From NCBI GenBank assembly GCA_902591045.1, contig CACIZC010000001.1, positions 110,937 through 174,936 on the forward strand: a DNA stretch of 64,000 nucleotides, given 5' to 3'. Shown here piece by piece: positions 9,006 through 17,343 of the stretch. The notes under the pieces were generated by a model. That model was given only the letters and a program-made list of their open reading frames with translations, was not told where the DNA came from and ran no database searches. The stretch is from an uncultured Pelagibacteraceae bacterium. GTDB lineage: Bacteria; Pseudomonadota; Alphaproteobacteria; Pelagibacterales; Pelagibacteraceae. Each line of letters starts with the position of its first letter. Positions within the stretch are counted from its first letter, which is position 1. A program made the position numbers and the translations under genes.

Positions 9006-9596
9006 ATGAGCAGAAAAGCTAAAATTTTAAGAAAAACCAAAGAGACTAATATTTCTGTTGAAGTGAATTTAGACGGAAAGGGCAAATATCAAATCAAGAC
9101 CAAAATAGGTTTTTTGGATCATATGTTAGAGCAACTTTCAAAGCATTCATTGATAGATATGAAGATTAGTGCAAAAGGAGATACACATATAGATTTACAC
9201 CACACTACTGAGGATACAGGGATTGCTATAGGTGAGGCTATAAAAAAAGCTGCAGGAAATCTAAAAGGAATTAAGAGGTATGCTACTACCCACATTCCAA
9301 TGGATGAAACATTAACCCGAGTTTCTTTAGATATATCAAATAGACCATACTTAATATGGAATGTAGATCTTAAAGTTGAAAAACTTGGTCAAATGGATAC
9401 CGAACTTTTCAAAGAATGGTTTCAGGCCTTTTCACAGTCTGCGGGTATTACTTTACATGTAGAAAATATTTATGGTGATAACAGTCACCACAAGATTGAG
9501 TCTTGTTTTAAAGCCCTAGCAAGATCTCTTAAGGAGGCATTGGAGATTGATAAAAGAATTAAAAATTCAATACCATCTACAAAGGGCTCTATTTAA
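9006..9596 (+). CDS. hisB: Imidazoleglycerol-phosphate dehydratase
   Basis: 196 residues, monofunctional type without the phosphatase domain. Dehydrates imidazole glycerol phosphate to imidazole acetol phosphate. Metal-binding motifs [15 protein letters not shown] and [13 protein letters not shown] are both present, as is the GFLDHML segment. First gene of hisB-hisH-hisA-hisF-hisE, spacing of only a few bases throughout. No Shine-Dalgarno sequence before the ATG. Confidence 0.96.
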   Translation: MSRKAKILRKTKETNISVEVNLDGKGKYQIKTKIGFLDHMLEQLSKHSLIDMKISAKGDTHIDLHHTTEDTGIAIGEAIKKAAGNLKGIKRYATTHIPMDETLTRVSLDISNRPYLIWNVDLKVEKLGQMDTELFKEWFQAFSQSAGITLHVENIYGDNSHHKIESCFKALARSLKEALEIDKRIKNSIPSTKGSI

Positions 9597-9601
9597 AATT
9601 G

Positions 9602-10228
9602 ATGAACGTCACAATTGTTGACTACCAATCGGGCAATATAAGCTCTGTCATTAACTCTTTTAAAGAGGTGGCAAAAGATAAAGTAAATTTAGAAGTAACC
9701 GCAGATTTAAATAAAATTAAATCAAGCGACAAAATTGTTTTACCGGGACAAGGTTCATTTAAGAGCTGCGTTGACTCTTTAAATAGTATTAATGGTCTAG
9801 TTGATACCCTTAAAGAATTTGCATTAACGAATAAAAAACCACTTCTAGGAATTTGTGTAGGATTACAAATGTTCGCTGATATTGGATATGAAGAAACTGA
9901 AACTAAAGGTTTAGGTTGGATGCCAGGACAGGTTTCTAAAATAAATAATCAAAATGGCAAGTTCAAACTTCCTCATATTGGATGGAATGAAATTGAAATT
10001 GTAAAAAAGAGTAAAATATTTAAAGATATTAAAAATAACTCTCACATGTATTTTGTGCATAGTTATGAGTTTGTACCTAAAGATAAATCTGTAATTTCTG
10101 CAACAACAGATTATTCATCAAAGATTGTTTGTGCTGTTGAAAAAGACAATTTATTTGGAACTCAATTTCACCCTGAAAAGAGTGATAAAGAAGGATTAAA
10201 AATTATTGATAATTTTTTAAGTTTATAA
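9602..10228 (+). CDS. hisH: Imidazole glycerol phosphate synthase, glutamine amidotransferase subunit
   Basis: 208 residues from the ATG at 9602 (an adjacent TTG at 9599 would add one residue; ATG preferred). Class I glutaminase: oxyanion region LPGQGSF, nucleophile Cys85 in LLGICVGLQMF, and FGTQFHPEKS with the catalytic His and Glu. Supplies ammonia to HisF, encoded two genes downstream, to make IGP and AICAR; AICAR is the substrate of PurH at 17340. Confidence 0.96.
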   Translation: MNVTIVDYQSGNISSVINSFKEVAKDKVNLEVTADLNKIKSSDKIVLPGQGSFKSCVDSLNSINGLVDTLKEFALTNKKPLLGICVGLQMFADIGYEETETKGLGWMPGQVSKINNQNGKFKLPHIGWNEIEIVKKSKIFKDIKNNSHMYFVHSYEFVPKDKSVISATTDYSSKIVCAVEKDNLFGTQFHPEKSDKEGLKIIDNFLSL

Positions 10229-10954
10229 ATGAAAATATTTTTAGCAATAGACATAAAAGACAAGAAGTGTGTAAGATTAGTTAAAGGTGACTTTGATAAC
10301 AAAACTGAATATAAAGCATCTCCGATTGATCAAGCAGGAAAATACAAAGATCATGGTTTTAAAAATTTACATATTGTTGATCTAGATGGAGCCTTAACTG
10401 GCAAGACAGTAAACTTAGATATTATTCAGAAAATAGTAAGTAAATTTGATTTAAAGATTGAAGTAGGTGGAGGAGTAAGAACTCTTGAGAGTATTAAGAA
10501 ATATGTGGACGCAGGAGTAGAGAAAGTAATTTTAGGAAGTGCTGCAATTAAAAATAAAGAATTTTTAAAAGAAGCGTGTGCAAAATTTAAAAATAAGATT
10601 GCCTTAGGTTTAGACGAAAAAGACGGAAATCTTTCCGTATCAGGTTGGAAAGAAAACTTAAATATTAAAACTTTAGACTTTCTAAAAGACGTTAATGATT
10701 ATGGTGTAAGCAGATTAATCTATACGGATATTAATAGAGACGGAACCAAAACAAGCCCAAATTTTGATGAAACAATAAAGATTGCTAACATGTCTAAGTG
10801 TCCCGTGATTATTTCGGGAGGCGTTTCTTCAATAACTGATATTAAAAAAGCAAAAGAGTTAAACAATAAGAATATTGAAGGTATAATAATTGGTAAAGCT
10901 ATTTACGACGGTGATATTAAACTAGAAGAATTAGCAGAGGAAATTAATGCTTAA
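10229..10954 (+). CDS. hisA: Phosphoribosylformimino-5-aminoimidazole carboxamide ribotide isomerase
   Basis: 241 residues, (beta/alpha)8 barrel. Catalytic Asp8 in [16 protein letters not shown] phosphate-binding loop, second catalytic Asp in YTDINRDGT, and ISGGVSS C-terminal phosphate loop. Opens the ProFAR ring to PRFAR. The start codon is immediately after the hisH stop, and its end overlaps hisF by 8 nt. Confidence 0.96.
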   Translation: MKIFLAIDIKDKKCVRLVKGDFDNKTEYKASPIDQAGKYKDHGFKNLHIVDLDGALTGKTVNLDIIQKIVSKFDLKIEVGGGVRTLESIKKYVDAGVEKVILGSAAIKNKEFLKEACAKFKNKIALGLDEKDGNLSVSGWKENLNIKTLDFLKDVNDYGVSRLIYTDINRDGTKTSPNFDETIKIANMSKCPVIISGGVSSITDIKKAKELNNKNIEGIIIGKAIYDGDIKLEELAEEINA

Positions 10955-11705
10955 AAATAGAATAATACCTTGCTTAGATGTTAAAAATGGTAGAGTTGTT
11001 AAGGGTATTAACTTTGTTAAATTAAAAGATGCCGGAGATCCGGTTGAACAAGCTAAAATTTATAGCGATGGTGGTGCAGATGAAATATGTTTTTTAGATA
11101 TCACCGCATCAAATGAAAATCGAGATACCATAATTGATATTGTAAGAAAAACAGCCAAGGAATGTTTTGTTCCTTTAACAGTTGGCGGTGGAGTTAGAAC
11201 AATTCAAAACATCAGAGACTTATTATTGGCTGGTGCAGACAAAGTTTCTATTAATACAGCTGTTGTAAAAGATATTAATTTTGTAAAAGAAGCTTCAAAA
11301 AAATTTGGTTCTCAATGTATTGTTGTGGCAATAGATGCGAAAAAGATTTCAGATAACAAATGGGAAGTTTTTACTCACGGCGGAAGAAATAAAACTGGCA
11401 TTGATGTTATTGAATTTGCCAAACAAGTAGAAACTAATGGTGCCGGCGAGATCTTACTTACTTCAATGGATAAGGACGGAACAAAATCTGGTTATGATAT
11501 TGATCTTTTAAAAGCTATTACTCAAAGCACAAATATTCCAGTAATTGCATCTGGAGGAGTTGGCAATTTAGATCATCTTTATGATGGAATTGTTAAAGGT
11601 GGAGCTAGCGCAGTTTTAGCGGCATCAATTTTTCACTATGGAGAATATAAAATTAAAGATGCTAAAGAATATTTGAATTCCAAAAATGTATCTGTAAGAT
11701 TATAA
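10947..11705 (+). CDS. hisF: Imidazole glycerol phosphate synthase, cyclase subunit
   Basis: 252 residues. Catalytic Asp11 ([14 protein letters not shown]) and Asp130 (VVAIDAKK), with TVGGGVRT and IASGGVGN phosphate loops. Forms the HisFH complex with the amidotransferase encoded upstream, converting PRFAR plus ammonia to IGP and AICAR. No anomalies in motifs or length. Confidence 0.97.
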   Translation: MLKNRIIPCLDVKNGRVVKGINFVKLKDAGDPVEQAKIYSDGGADEICFLDITASNENRDTIIDIVRKTAKECFVPLTVGGGVRTIQNIRDLLLAGADKVSINTAVVKDINFVKEASKKFGSQCIVVAIDAKKISDNKWEVFTHGGRNKTGIDVIEFAKQVETNGAGEILLTSMDKDGTKSGYDIDLLKAITQSTNIPVIASGGVGNLDHLYDGIVKGGASAVLAASIFHYGEYKIKDAKEYLNSKNVSVRL

Positions 11706-11706
11706 A

Positions 11707-11982
11707 ATGTTTGAAAACCTAGAGCAACTTATTAAAACAATCAGAGAAAGAAAAAATTCTTCACCTGACAAGTCGTACACTAATAAACTTCTTAATGATA
11801 AAAATTTAAGTGTTTCCAAAGTAAAGGAAGAAATTGGAGAATTAATCAAGTCTGTTGAACAAGATTCAAATAAAATTCACGAAGCTGCTGATGTAATTTA
11901 TCATTTAATGGTTTACCTTGAGGCTAATAATATAAAAATTGAAAACGTAATGGATGAGTTAAAAAAAAGACAAAAGAAATAA
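11707..11982 (+). CDS. hisE: Phosphoribosyl-ATP pyrophosphatase
   Basis: 91 residues, all-alpha MazG-like fold. KVKEEIGELIKS and HEAADVIYHLMVYLE carry the metal-coordinating Glu/Asp residues. Second step of histidine synthesis (PR-ATP to PR-AMP). hisI, usually adjacent or fused in other groups, is not in this window. One base separates it from hisF and one from the HIT gene. Confidence 0.94.
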   Translation: MFENLEQLIKTIRERKNSSPDKSYTNKLLNDKNLSVSKVKEEIGELIKSVEQDSNKIHEAADVIYHLMVYLEANNIKIENVMDELKKRQKK

Positions 11983-11983
11983 A

Positions 11984-12346
11984 ATGACATACGATAAAAA
12001 CAATATTTTTGCTAAAATTCTAAGAGGAGAGATACCTTGCAAGAAGATTTACGAAAATGACTTTGCTCTTTCTTTTCATGATATTAGTCCTCAAAAAAAA
12101 ATACATGCTTTGGTAATACCCAAGGGGGAATATGTAGATTTGGATGACTTTATAAAAAATGCTAAAGAAAAAGAAATTACAGAGTTCTTTAAAGCCATAT
12201 CTCATGTTGCTAAAATTCTAAAAATCTCAAATGTCGAAGGAGGCTACAGAACATTAAGCAATATATCAACTAATGGTGGACAAGAAGTACCACATCTTCA
12301 TTTTCATATTTTTGGTGGAGAGAAAGTTGGAAAGATGGTTTCTTAG
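11984..12346 (+). CDS. HIT family nucleotide hydrolase
   Basis: 120 residues. HIT domain from KILRGEIPCKKIYEND to the histidine triad PHLHFHIFGG (residues about 105-114), the HINT branch that hydrolyses purine nucleoside phosphoramidates. Carried at the end of the his operon in many alphaproteobacteria, probably by operon convenience rather than a histidine-specific function. Ends convergently, one base from lolA. Confidence 0.93.
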   Translation: MTYDKNNIFAKILRGEIPCKKIYENDFALSFHDISPQKKIHALVIPKGEYVDLDDFIKNAKEKEITEFFKAISHVAKILKISNVEGGYRTLSNISTNGGQEVPHLHFHIFGGEKVGKMVS

Positions 12347-12347
12347 A

Positions 12348-12914
12348 TTATTCTGGTAATGGAATAAAAAAAATTTTATTATCTATTTTTTCATTTTTGT
12401 GTAAATTTTTTATTTTTAGAATTGTTTTATTATTAGTAAGATCGTTTATTTCCCAGCCTTGTAGTTCGTAATTTTTATTATTAAAATAAATAATAATACT
12501 ACCTTTTTTCTCATCAAGATATTTCATTTTTATAGATTCATTGTCAGATTCCAAAGTTGATTTATATGCTAGTTCATAAAATTTTTTTTTGTCTAATATT
12601 TCTAAAAAATAAGATTTAGATAATGGATAAGAATATCTTAATTTATTATAATGCAAAACTACCAAAGTTCTTTTATTAACTATAATTTCTTTTTTACGTT
12701 TATCATTATATGAGCATTTTAAGAAATGTGGTCTTTTGATATAACAAATTCCTCTCTCAAAAGAGTTTAATGAAGTTTGTTCAAAATCAAATTTCAGTGT
12801 TTCACTATTGTTAAGATTTTGTAATATTTTTGATCTTATTTCGGCAAATAAATTTGTTGGGTAGTTTAAAGATAAATAAAATAACAGAGTAGATAAAAAA
12901 ATTTTTTTGTACAA
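12348..12914 (-). CDS. lolA: LolA-like outer-membrane lipoprotein carrier
   Basis: 188 residues. Signal peptide at residues 1-24 (hydrophobic IFLSTLLFYLSL, cleavage after FA). The mature part has the LolA pattern: FDFEQTSLNSFERGICYIKRPHFLKCSYN, discussed by positions 43-71, then a KEIIVNKRTLVVLHYNK strand and a C-terminal LKIKNLHKN. It would ferry lipoproteins through the periplasm. The start is TTG at 12914: no ATG exists before the hydrophobic core, and AGAGAGG about 11 bases upstream, inside the end of ftsK, is a plausible ribosome site. It sits 3 bp after ftsK, the usual alphaproteobacterial ftsK-lolA pair. Confidence 0.85.
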   Translation of the reverse strand: MYKKIFLSTLLFYLSLNYPTNLFAEIRSKILQNLNNSETLKFDFEQTSLNSFERGICYIKRPHFLKCSYNDKRKKEIIVNKRTLVVLHYNKLRYSYPLSKSYFLEILDKKKFYELAYKSTLESDNESIKMKYLDEKKGSIIIYFNNKNYELQGWEINDLTNNKTILKIKNLHKNEKIDNKIFFIPLPE

Positions 12915-12917
12915 AAA

Positions 12918-14993
12918 TTACAAAACCTCTCTTTTTCCAACGTGATTTGCTTTACTTACAATACCGTTTTCCTCCATTTGTTCAATGATTCTAGCAGCTC
13001 TATTATAGCCAATTTGAAGTTTTCTCTGCAAAAAGCTTGTCGATGCTTTTTTTTCAGATTTAACAATTTTCAATGCTGCATCATATAGATCATCTTGTTC
13101 GTCAGATGAAGAAATGTATCCTCCATCACTTTCTCTATTTGTAGTTATTTCCTCAATATAGTCTGGATTTCCTTGTGATCTCAAATAACTTGAAATTTTT
13201 TCTATTTCACTCTCTCCAACATAGGGCCCATGTATTCTAAATATTTTATTTGCCGAAGACATAAACAGCATGTCCCCCTTACCTAATAATTGTTCAGCAC
13301 CTTGTTCACCAAGAATAGTTTTACTATCTATTTTTGAACTTACCTGAAAAGAAATTCTTGTAGGAAAATTTGCTTTTATTGTTCCTGTGATTACATCGAC
13401 ACTTGGTCTTTGAGTGGCCATTATAATATGAATTCCAGCTGCTCGTGCCATTGCGGATAATTTTTGAACATATCCTTCAATTTCCTTTCCTGAAACCAAC
13501 ATAAGATCGGACATCTCATCTACTACAACAACTATATAAGGCATTTTTAATTTATGTTTTTGGTTATAACCATCAATGTCTCGTACACCTTCCGAACTCA
13601 TTAATTTATATCTGTTTTGCATCTCTCGTACAGTCCAAGATAAAGCTGAAGTTGCTTTTTTAGCATCAGTAATTACCGGTGTAAGCAAATGAGGTATGCC
13701 CTCATAGGATGATAATTCTAACATTTTAGGATCAATTAAAATAAGTTTACAGGTAGCAGGGCTATGTTTGTACAGTAAGGACATAATTATTGTATTAATA
13801 CAAACAGACTTACCAGAGCCAGTTGTGCCTGCAATTAATAAATGAGGCATTGATGCAAGATCAACAACTACTGATAATCCTGATATATTTTTTCCTAAAG
13901 CTATAGGCAGTTTAATTTCTCTTCTTCCAAAATTACTAGATGAAAATATTTCCGATAAAATAACATTTTCTCTTTTTGAATTTGGTATTTCTATTCCAAG
14001 TGTATTTTTACCCGGTATTATAGATACTCTTGCAGAAATTGAACTTGTGTTTCTTGCAATATCGTCTGCAAGGTTTATTATTTTTGAAACTTTTATTCCA
14101 GGCGCAGGCTCAAATTCATATAAATTTACTACAGGTCCATTATTAATTTTTTTAACCTGTCCTTCTATTCCAAAATCTAATAAAATTTTTTCTATAAAGT
14201 CCCCGCTATGTATTTTTGAATTTTGGTTCTTCAAAATTTGACTTTGTTTTTTTTCTAATAAATTTATTGAAGGTAATTTATATTCACTTGAAACTTTTTC
14301 GCTTTGACTTTTAAAAGAAAATGACTGCTGTTTTAAAACATTTTCCTTTGTATAATTTTGCATTTGTTCAGGAATATCTTCTTGTTCATTTTTATTTTTT
14401 TTAATTTTATTTTTAAAAATTAATAAGTTGAAAAAACTTGTAAAAAAATATTTTATATTAATACCGATACTCAAAATAAAAAAAGATAAAGTTAGTATTA
14501 ATAATGTAACTTTGCTTATGTTGTTTTCAATTAAAGGGCTAAATCTTTGTATTAAATTATAGAATCTTTCTCCAACAAATCCAGAATTTCCATTATCAAT
14601 AAGCCAAAAGGAATTATTAAATGTTGTGTATAAAAACAAACATCCAAAAATAATATACAATATGGAGTACAAAATTTTATTTAAAATTTTTTCTATCTTT
14701 TTTTGAAGGATTAAATTTAGACTCCACGACAATAAAGTTATAGCAAAAAGAAAAGATATCAGTCCAAAACTTTGAAGAAAAAAGTCTGCTGTTGCATCAA
14801 CATATATTTCTAAAAAGTGTTTAGAAGTAATCTCATCTGTTTTAAATATCAGGGTAGAATTTTCAGGAGAATATCTAATAAGTGAATAAATAAAAAACAG
14901 GAAAAGAGTGATTAAAATCAAACCAAAAAATTCAATAAATCTTTTTCTTAAAAAATCGATTATATTATTGTATATATTGCTACCTAATTTCAT
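12918..14993 (-). CDS. ftsK: DNA translocase FtsK
   Basis: 691 residues, short for FtsK because the linker is brief. Four predicted membrane helices in residues 20-185, a linker of roughly 75 residues, the alpha/beta motor (Walker A GTTGSGKS, 389-396; Walker B YIVVVVDEMSDLM), and the winged-helix gamma domain at the C-terminus (DDLYDAALKIVKSEKKASTS and ARIIEQMEENGIVS). It links chromosome dimer resolution and terminus segregation to the division septum. Divergent from the UbiH-like gene across 61 bp. Confidence 0.95.
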   Translation of the reverse strand: MKLGSNIYNNIIDFLRKRFIEFFGLILITLFLFFIYSLIRYSPENSTLIFKTDEITSKHFLEIYVDATADFFLQSFGLISFLFAITLLSWSLNLILQKKIEKILNKILYSILYIIFGCLFLYTTFNNSFWLIDNGNSGFVGERFYNLIQRFSPLIENNISKVTLLILTLSFFILSIGINIKYFFTSFFNLLIFKNKIKKNKNEQEDIPEQMQNYTKENVLKQQSFSFKSQSEKVSSEYKLPSINLLEKKQSQILKNQNSKIHSGDFIEKILLDFGIEGQVKKINNGPVVNLYEFEPAPGIKVSKIINLADDIARNTSSISARVSIIPGKNTLGIEIPNSKRENVILSEIFSSSNFGRREIKLPIALGKNISGLSVVVDLASMPHLLIAGTTGSGKSVCINTIIMSLLYKHSPATCKLILIDPKMLELSSYEGIPHLLTPVITDAKKATSALSWTVREMQNRYKLMSSEGVRDIDGYNQKHKLKMPYIVVVVDEMSDLMLVSGKEIEGYVQKLSAMARAAGIHIIMATQRPSVDVITGTIKANFPTRISFQVSSKIDSKTILGEQGAEQLLGKGDMLFMSSANKIFRIHGPYVGESEIEKISSYLRSQGNPDYIEEITTNRESDGGYISSSDEQDDLYDAALKIVKSEKKASTSFLQRKLQIGYNRAARIIEQMEENGIVSKANHVGKREVL

Positions 14994-15054
14994 TTTACGA
15001 ATCGCTTACTTTACTTTGTACCATTTATAAAAAATTGATAAAGTTTTTAAAAAT

Positions 15055-16200
15055 ATGAAAAGTCAAAAGATCTGTATTATAGGAGATGGATTAACTGGCC
15101 TAGCTAGCGCCTTAATCCTAAGCCAATTAGATATTGAGATTCATCTGTTCTCTAAAAAAAATAAAAAAGAAGATTTTCAAGATAATAGGACTACCGTTTT
15201 GTCCAACAGCAATCTTAGATTTTTATCAAGATGCTTTAATAAGAAAGAATTAAAAAAATTTTGGAATTGTAATGAAATTGAACTTTTCAAAGAAAGATCA
15301 AAAAAATACTATAAGTTTATGCATTTTAAAAAAAACAAAAAAGATATTTTGCATATAATTCAAAATTTTGAACTGAAAAAATTGTTGCATGACAATATAA
15401 AAAAAAAGAAAAATATTAAAATTTATAATAAAGTAGTTAAAAATTTTGATATACAAAAAAATAGAATATTCATTAGTCAAAAAAGTTATACTTACGATTT
15501 AATTTTACTTTGTGTAGGCAAAAATTCTCATTTTACATCAAATTTGTTTAATAAAAGATTTATTGAAAAAAATTTGGATGAAATCGCCTTTACATCAATA
15601 GCAAAGCATAATTCAAATATTATTACACCAAAACAATATTTTTTAAAAGAAGGACCACTAGCTATTTTACCAATTAATAAAAATTCATTTTCTTTTGTTT
15701 GGAGCGTAAGTTCGTTTTATAAAAAATTTCCACTTAAAAAAAATGAAAAATTAATTAAAGAAAAACTTGAAGAAATTTTGAAGTTAAAAAATAAAATTTA
15801 TTTAAACAAGTTAAAATACTTTCCTATATCCTTTAAATTTAATACTGCTTTTTCAAAAAAAAATTGTTTAGCTTTAGGTGAAGGATCTTACAATATCCTT
15901 CCAATAGCCGGCCAGGGCTTTAATCTTATTTTAAGAGATATTAAAAAACTTTATGAAGAAATTAAAATTTATCTAGAATTAGGTTTACAAATTAAAGACT
16001 CTTTTATACTGAGTAAGTTTAGTAAATCTAGAAAGCCAGAAAATTTATTATTTGGATTAGGAGTAGATTTAACTCACAAATTTTTTAAGCATAATAAATA
16101 TACTGAAAATATTAAAAATATAATATTAAAAGATTTAGACAAATTTAAATTTTTAAAAGATATAAGTCTAAAAATATCAGACAGAGGTATTTTCCAATAA
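15055..16200 (+). CDS. UbiH/UbiF-like FAD-dependent hydroxylase (ubiquinone pathway), divergent
   Basis: 381 residues. N-terminal FAD fingerprint IGDGLTGLASAL, a substrate-domain motif EGPLAILPI (family GPFAxLPL) and C-terminal LPIAGQGFNLILRD (family HPIAGQGLNLGLRD) place it in the UbiH/VisC group of aromatic hydroxylases. The usual GDAAH before PIAGQG is GEGSYN here, so the conserved Asp that contacts FAD ribose is Glu and the AAH is lost. A ubi hydroxylase next to ftsK-lolA is common in alphaproteobacteria. Very Lys-rich. Which ring position it would hydroxylate is not determinable. Confidence 0.8.
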   Translation: MKSQKICIIGDGLTGLASALILSQLDIEIHLFSKKNKKEDFQDNRTTVLSNSNLRFLSRCFNKKELKKFWNCNEIELFKERSKKYYKFMHFKKNKKDILHIIQNFELKKLLHDNIKKKKNIKIYNKVVKNFDIQKNRIFISQKSYTYDLILLCVGKNSHFTSNLFNKRFIEKNLDEIAFTSIAKHNSNIITPKQYFLKEGPLAILPINKNSFSFVWSVSSFYKKFPLKKNEKLIKEKLEEILKLKNKIYLNKLKYFPISFKFNTAFSKKNCLALGEGSYNILPIAGQGFNLILRDIKKLYEEIKIYLELGLQIKDSFILSKFSKSRKPENLLFGLGVDLTHKFFKHNKYTENIKNIILKDLDKFKFLKDISLKISDRGIFQ

Positions 16201-16204
16201 ATTG

Positions 16205-16834
16205 TTATTGTAGTCTGGCGCCATTGTTTAACTGATCGTACATATTAAATTCAATAATTTTATATAAAGTTTCAATTTTTTTTTCAGTAGTTATTGTTTC
16301 AAGTAATTTTTGCTTTTCACTTACTGATATAGGAGAAACCATAGCCAGAGTGTTTATTTGTTTAGATCTCTCTAATTTTGTAAATTCTTTCCAATTTATA
16401 AAAAGACCATTTTTTTTTAAAAATTTTTTTGTCTTATATATCAACTTATTAAATTCTATTTCTGAAATTTTTTGAGGAGTCGAGACAGAGTCTTGAAAAA
16501 AATCATCATAAACTACATCAAATTCTCTATAAAGTTTTTTATTATTTATTTCTTTTTTTATTTTGAATCTAGTTAAACCAACAAGATTAATTAAAATTCT
16601 CCCATCATCAGTTTTGCTATAATCTGAAATTTTTCCTAAGCAGCCAACTTTAAAAATTTCTCCACCACTTTCTTTAGATTGTACCATGCCCATAATTTTT
16701 TGACTTTTAATACAATCATTTACTAGTGCCAAATATCGTTCCTCAAAAATATTCAAAGGCAAACTTGTACCTGGAAAAAAAATAACACCACTCAAAGGAA
16801 AAATTGGAATTGTGCTCGGATATTTAAGTTTCAT
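16205..16834 (-). CDS. LON peptidase N-terminal (substrate-binding) domain protein
   Basis: 209 residues. Starts TIPIFPLSGVIFFPGTSLPLNIFE, read here as two conserved strands, the hallmark of the Lon N-domain, followed by RYLALVNDCI and a GCLGKI segment. There is no AAA or protease domain, so it is a standalone Lon substrate-binding-like protein whose function is unknown. The C-terminal helical part (about 130-209) includes NTLAMVSPIS, also family-typical. Convergent with the UbiH-like gene, 4 bp apart. Confidence 0.9.
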   Translation of the reverse strand: MKLKYPSTIPIFPLSGVIFFPGTSLPLNIFEERYLALVNDCIKSQKIMGMVQSKESGGEIFKVGCLGKISDYSKTDDGRILINLVGLTRFKIKKEINNKKLYREFDVVYDDFFQDSVSTPQKISEIEFNKLIYKTKKFLKKNGLFINWKEFTKLERSKQINTLAMVSPISVSEKQKLLETITTEKKIETLYKIIEFNMYDQLNNGARLQ

Positions 16835-16860
16835 ATTTTGATTTATATTATAACATTTTA

Positions 16861-16890
16861 TTGACCTTTTAAAATCTATTGTACTATAAT
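16861..16890 (+). promoter_or_regulatory. Near-consensus sigma70-type promoter of tRNA-Gly
   Basis: TTGACC (16861-16866), 18-bp spacer, perfect TATAAT (16885-16890). Initiation about 7 bp downstream would begin some 7 nt before the mature tRNA 5' end. This is the best promoter visible in the window. Confidence 0.82.
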
Positions 16891-16903
16891 ACCATTATTT
16901 TAT

Positions 16904-16978
16904 GCGGGAGTAGCTCAGTGGTAGAGCGAAACGTTGCCAACGTTTAGGCCGAGGGTTCAATTCCCTTCTCCCGCTCCA
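16904..16978 (+). tRNA. tRNA-Gly (anticodon GCC), CCA encoded
   Basis: Acceptor GCGGGAG pairs with CTCCCGC (16968-16974), discriminator T and genomically encoded CCA (16976-16978). The D arm contains TAGCTCAGTGGTAGAGC, the anticodon stem AAACG/CGTTT encloses the loop TTGCCAA with anticodon GCC, and the T arm has GGTTCAATTCC. All stems pair. No terminator follows; a protein gene starts 26 nt downstream. Confidence 0.97.
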
Positions 16979-17004
16979 AAAATAATGATAAGGAAATAAA
17001 AATA

Positions 17005-17343
17005 ATGAGCGATCTTGCTGACAAAAAATGTATACCTTGTGAAGGTGGAATACCAAGCTTTGATAAAACAGAGATTCATAAATATTTAAAAAAGGTTGAT
17101 GGATGGGATGTAAAAGCTGATGATGAAAAAACTTACTATCTTTTAAAAGAGTTTAAATTTAAAAATTTTATAGAAAGTCAAAACTTTGTTAACAAAGTAG
17201 GCATGATAGCTGAAAAAGAAGGACACCATCCAGATATTTGGTTTGGTTGGGGTTATGCTAAAATAAAAATTTTTACTCATTCCATAAAAGGGTTACATGA
17301 GAGCGATTTTGTTTTAGCTGCTAAAGTTGATAGAATTTCTTAA
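17005..17343 (+). CDS. Pterin-4a-carbinolamine dehydratase
   Basis: 112 residues. The signature EKEGHHPDIWFGWGYAKI (HHP catalytic cluster) and the C-terminal TLHxxxGLHESDF-like TH..KGLHESDFVLAAKVD are diagnostic. It dehydrates 4a-hydroxytetrahydropterin; in genomes without phenylalanine hydroxylase a role in pterin cofactor recycling is assumed. An N-terminal Cys pair (CIPC, residues 10-13) is common in bacterial members. It lies 26 nt after tRNA-Gly with no terminator and no other promoter, so it is probably cotranscribed with the tRNA. It overlaps purH by 4 bp convergently. Confidence 0.93.
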   Translation: MSDLADKKCIPCEGGIPSFDKTEIHKYLKKVDGWDVKADDEKTYYLLKEFKFKNFIESQNFVNKVGMIAEKEGHHPDIWFGWGYAKIKIFTHSIKGLHESDFVLAAKVDRIS

